Assembly: GCA_007120615.1 (NCBI GenBank)
Contig: SKNI01000098.1
Location: forward strand, 1 to 5,507
From: Myxococcales bacterium
Lineage (GTDB): Bacteria > Myxococcota_A > Bradymonadia > Bradymonadales > Bradymonadaceae
DNA length: 5,507 nucleotides
Reading direction: 5' to 3'
Positions 4,601 to 5,507 of this stretch are shown here, in pieces (the first letter of the stretch is position 1; each line of letters begins with the position of its first letter). The position numbers and the translations under genes were made by a program. The notes under the pieces were generated by a model. That model did no database searches. It saw only the letters and a program-made list of their open reading frames with translations, and was not told where the DNA came from.

Positions 4601-5507
4601 ATGCCAGCTATTGAATTTGAAGAGCTTCATTACGAGATTCGAGATGGAGAGTCGGTTCTCGATGCCCTGATTCGCGGTGGGGCGGATGTGACGTTCTCCT
4701 GTCGAAAGGGGGCCTGTCAGGTATGTATGATGCGCCTCATCGATGGCCATATTAACGAAGAGGCCACCCGGCGTCTGCGCGAAGATCTGGTGGAGGGAGG
4801 TCATTTTCTTCCCTGCCGGGCTCACCCCACAGACGATCTGATCATCGACCGGGCCGACCATTCCCAGCTCACGTTTGAGGCGATGGTCTCTGGAAAAGAA
4901 AAACGCTCCCCCAACGTCGTTCGCCTGCTTCTGGAGCCCGAGATCGATCTTGAATGGACTCCCGGCCAATATATCAACCTGATTCGAGAAGATGGGGTCT
5001 CCCGAAGCTATTCGATCTCCAGCGTGGCCGAGGAGGATTATTTCGTGATCATCGACGTCAAAAAGGTCGACGGCGGAGAGCTGAGCAGCTGGGTTCACGA
5101 AGAACTCGAGATGGGCCATTTTCTGCGTATTCAGGGCCCGATGGGAGACTGCGTCTATCGCCCCGACGATCAAAATCGCCCCCTGATCTTATTGGGCACC
5201 GGCACCGGGATTTCCCCTCTTTATGGAGTAGTGCGAGACGCCCTTCGCCAGAATCACCGGGGCAAAATCCTGATCTGCCATGGAGCCTCCTCCGAGGAAG
5301 GCCTCTATCTCAACCAGGAATTAACGGCTCTGCAGGATTCTTATCCCACCGTGGCCTATCGACCTTGCACGGACGGACAGCGGGTTACGGACGCCGCCTT
5401 TGGCGACAATTTTGACGCCACCGATCACGTGGTCTACCTCTGTGGAAACCCCGATATGGTATATGACGCCCGATATCGAGCGGTGGGTGCCGGTGTTCGC
5501 CGCCGGG
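4601..5507 (+). CDS. 2Fe-2S ferredoxin - FAD/NAD(P)H oxidoreductase, 3' end beyond right edge
   Basis: The frame is open for 302 codons to the window edge. Residues 1-90 are a plant-type ferredoxin domain with cluster ligands C34, C39, C42 (CRKGACQVC) and C72 (LPCRA). Residues about 91-190 are an FAD domain with RSYSIS (135-140) and GPMGDC (179-184). Residues about 195 onward are the nucleotide domain with GTGTGISP (199-206) and CGNPDM (281-286). This order, ferredoxin first, is that of phenol- and toluene-monooxygenase reductases and of CDP-6-deoxy-glucoseen reductase-like enzymes. They move electrons from NAD(P)H through FAD to the iron-sulphur centre and on to an oxygenase or other partner. 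The partner is not in the window. The start is chosen at ATG 4601 because GAGA (4591-4594) lies 6 bases upstream. An in-frame ATG at 4595 would add two residues. The preceding terminator suggests separate or attenuated expression. Confidence 0.85.
   Translation, partial: MPAIEFEELHYEIRDGESVLDALIRGGADVTFSCRKGACQVCMMRLIDGHINEEATRRLREDLVEGGHFLPCRAHPTDDLIIDRADHSQLTFEAMVSGKEKRSPNVVRLLLEPEIDLEWTPGQYINLIREDGVSRSYSISSVAEEDYFVIIDVKKVDGGELSSWVHEELEMGHFLRIQGPMGDCVYRPDDQNRPLILLGTGTGISPLYGVVRDALRQNHRGKILICHGASSEEGLYLNQELTALQDSYPTVAYRPCTDGQRVTDAAFGDNFDATDHVVYLCGNPDMVYDARYRAVGAGVRRR

Noticed and set aside
4421..5173. A 250-codon open frame on the minus strand
   Set aside because: It is antisense to the ferredoxin reductase and the end of the Roadblock-like gene, both of which have clear family motifs. 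It crosses two hairpins and resembles no protein family.

Overview
The window looks like a GC-rich bacterial chromosome. Coding DNA is about 60% G+C (for example 40 of 60 bases at 961-1020), with Shine-Dalgarno starts and a 4-bp ATGA gene overlap. The mix of a TerB-like protein, a long TPR protein, an ABC ATPase fused to a dual-specificity phosphatase, a Roadblock/LC7-like protein and a ferredoxin-type oxidoreductase suggests a deltaproteobacterial, Myxococcota- or Bradymonadota-like organism. That assignment is an inference from gene content, and nothing in the window fixes the taxon.

Layout: (1) 1-251, minus strand: the start of a small TerB-like gene that runs off the left edge. (2) 252-830: a long intergenic region. 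It holds a GC-rich cluster of dyads (337-423), then a stretch of only 18% G+C (451-540), then a near-consensus sigma70-type promoter (TTGACA-18-TATATT, 537-566). That promoter faces a non-coding stretch with a perfect internal inverted repeat and an intrinsic terminator (667-702), so it is a candidate small RNA gene of about 130 nt. A weaker promoter and two overlapping palindromes (748-777) lie before the next gene. (3) 831-3994, plus strand: two translationally coupled genes, a 605-aa TPR protein with a possible PATAN-like region and a 449-aa soluble ABC ATPase fused to a DUSP23-like phosphatase. (4) 4085-4489: a Roadblock/LC7-like protein with a strong ribosome binding site. (5) 4498-4588: two tandem hairpins, the second a good intrinsic terminator placed only 12 bases before the next ATG. 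(6) 4601-5507: a 2Fe-2S/FAD/NAD oxidoreductase, cut by the right edge.

How they may work together (inference): the TPR protein could be a scaffold for the ATPase-phosphatase, which has no membrane segments and a degraded ABC signature and so looks like a regulatory NTPase/phosphatase rather than a transporter part. The Roadblock-like protein could be an adaptor for a neighbouring NTPase or redox partner. The most unusual items are the ABC-phosphatase fusion with its TPR partner and the candidate small RNA in the AT-rich island.
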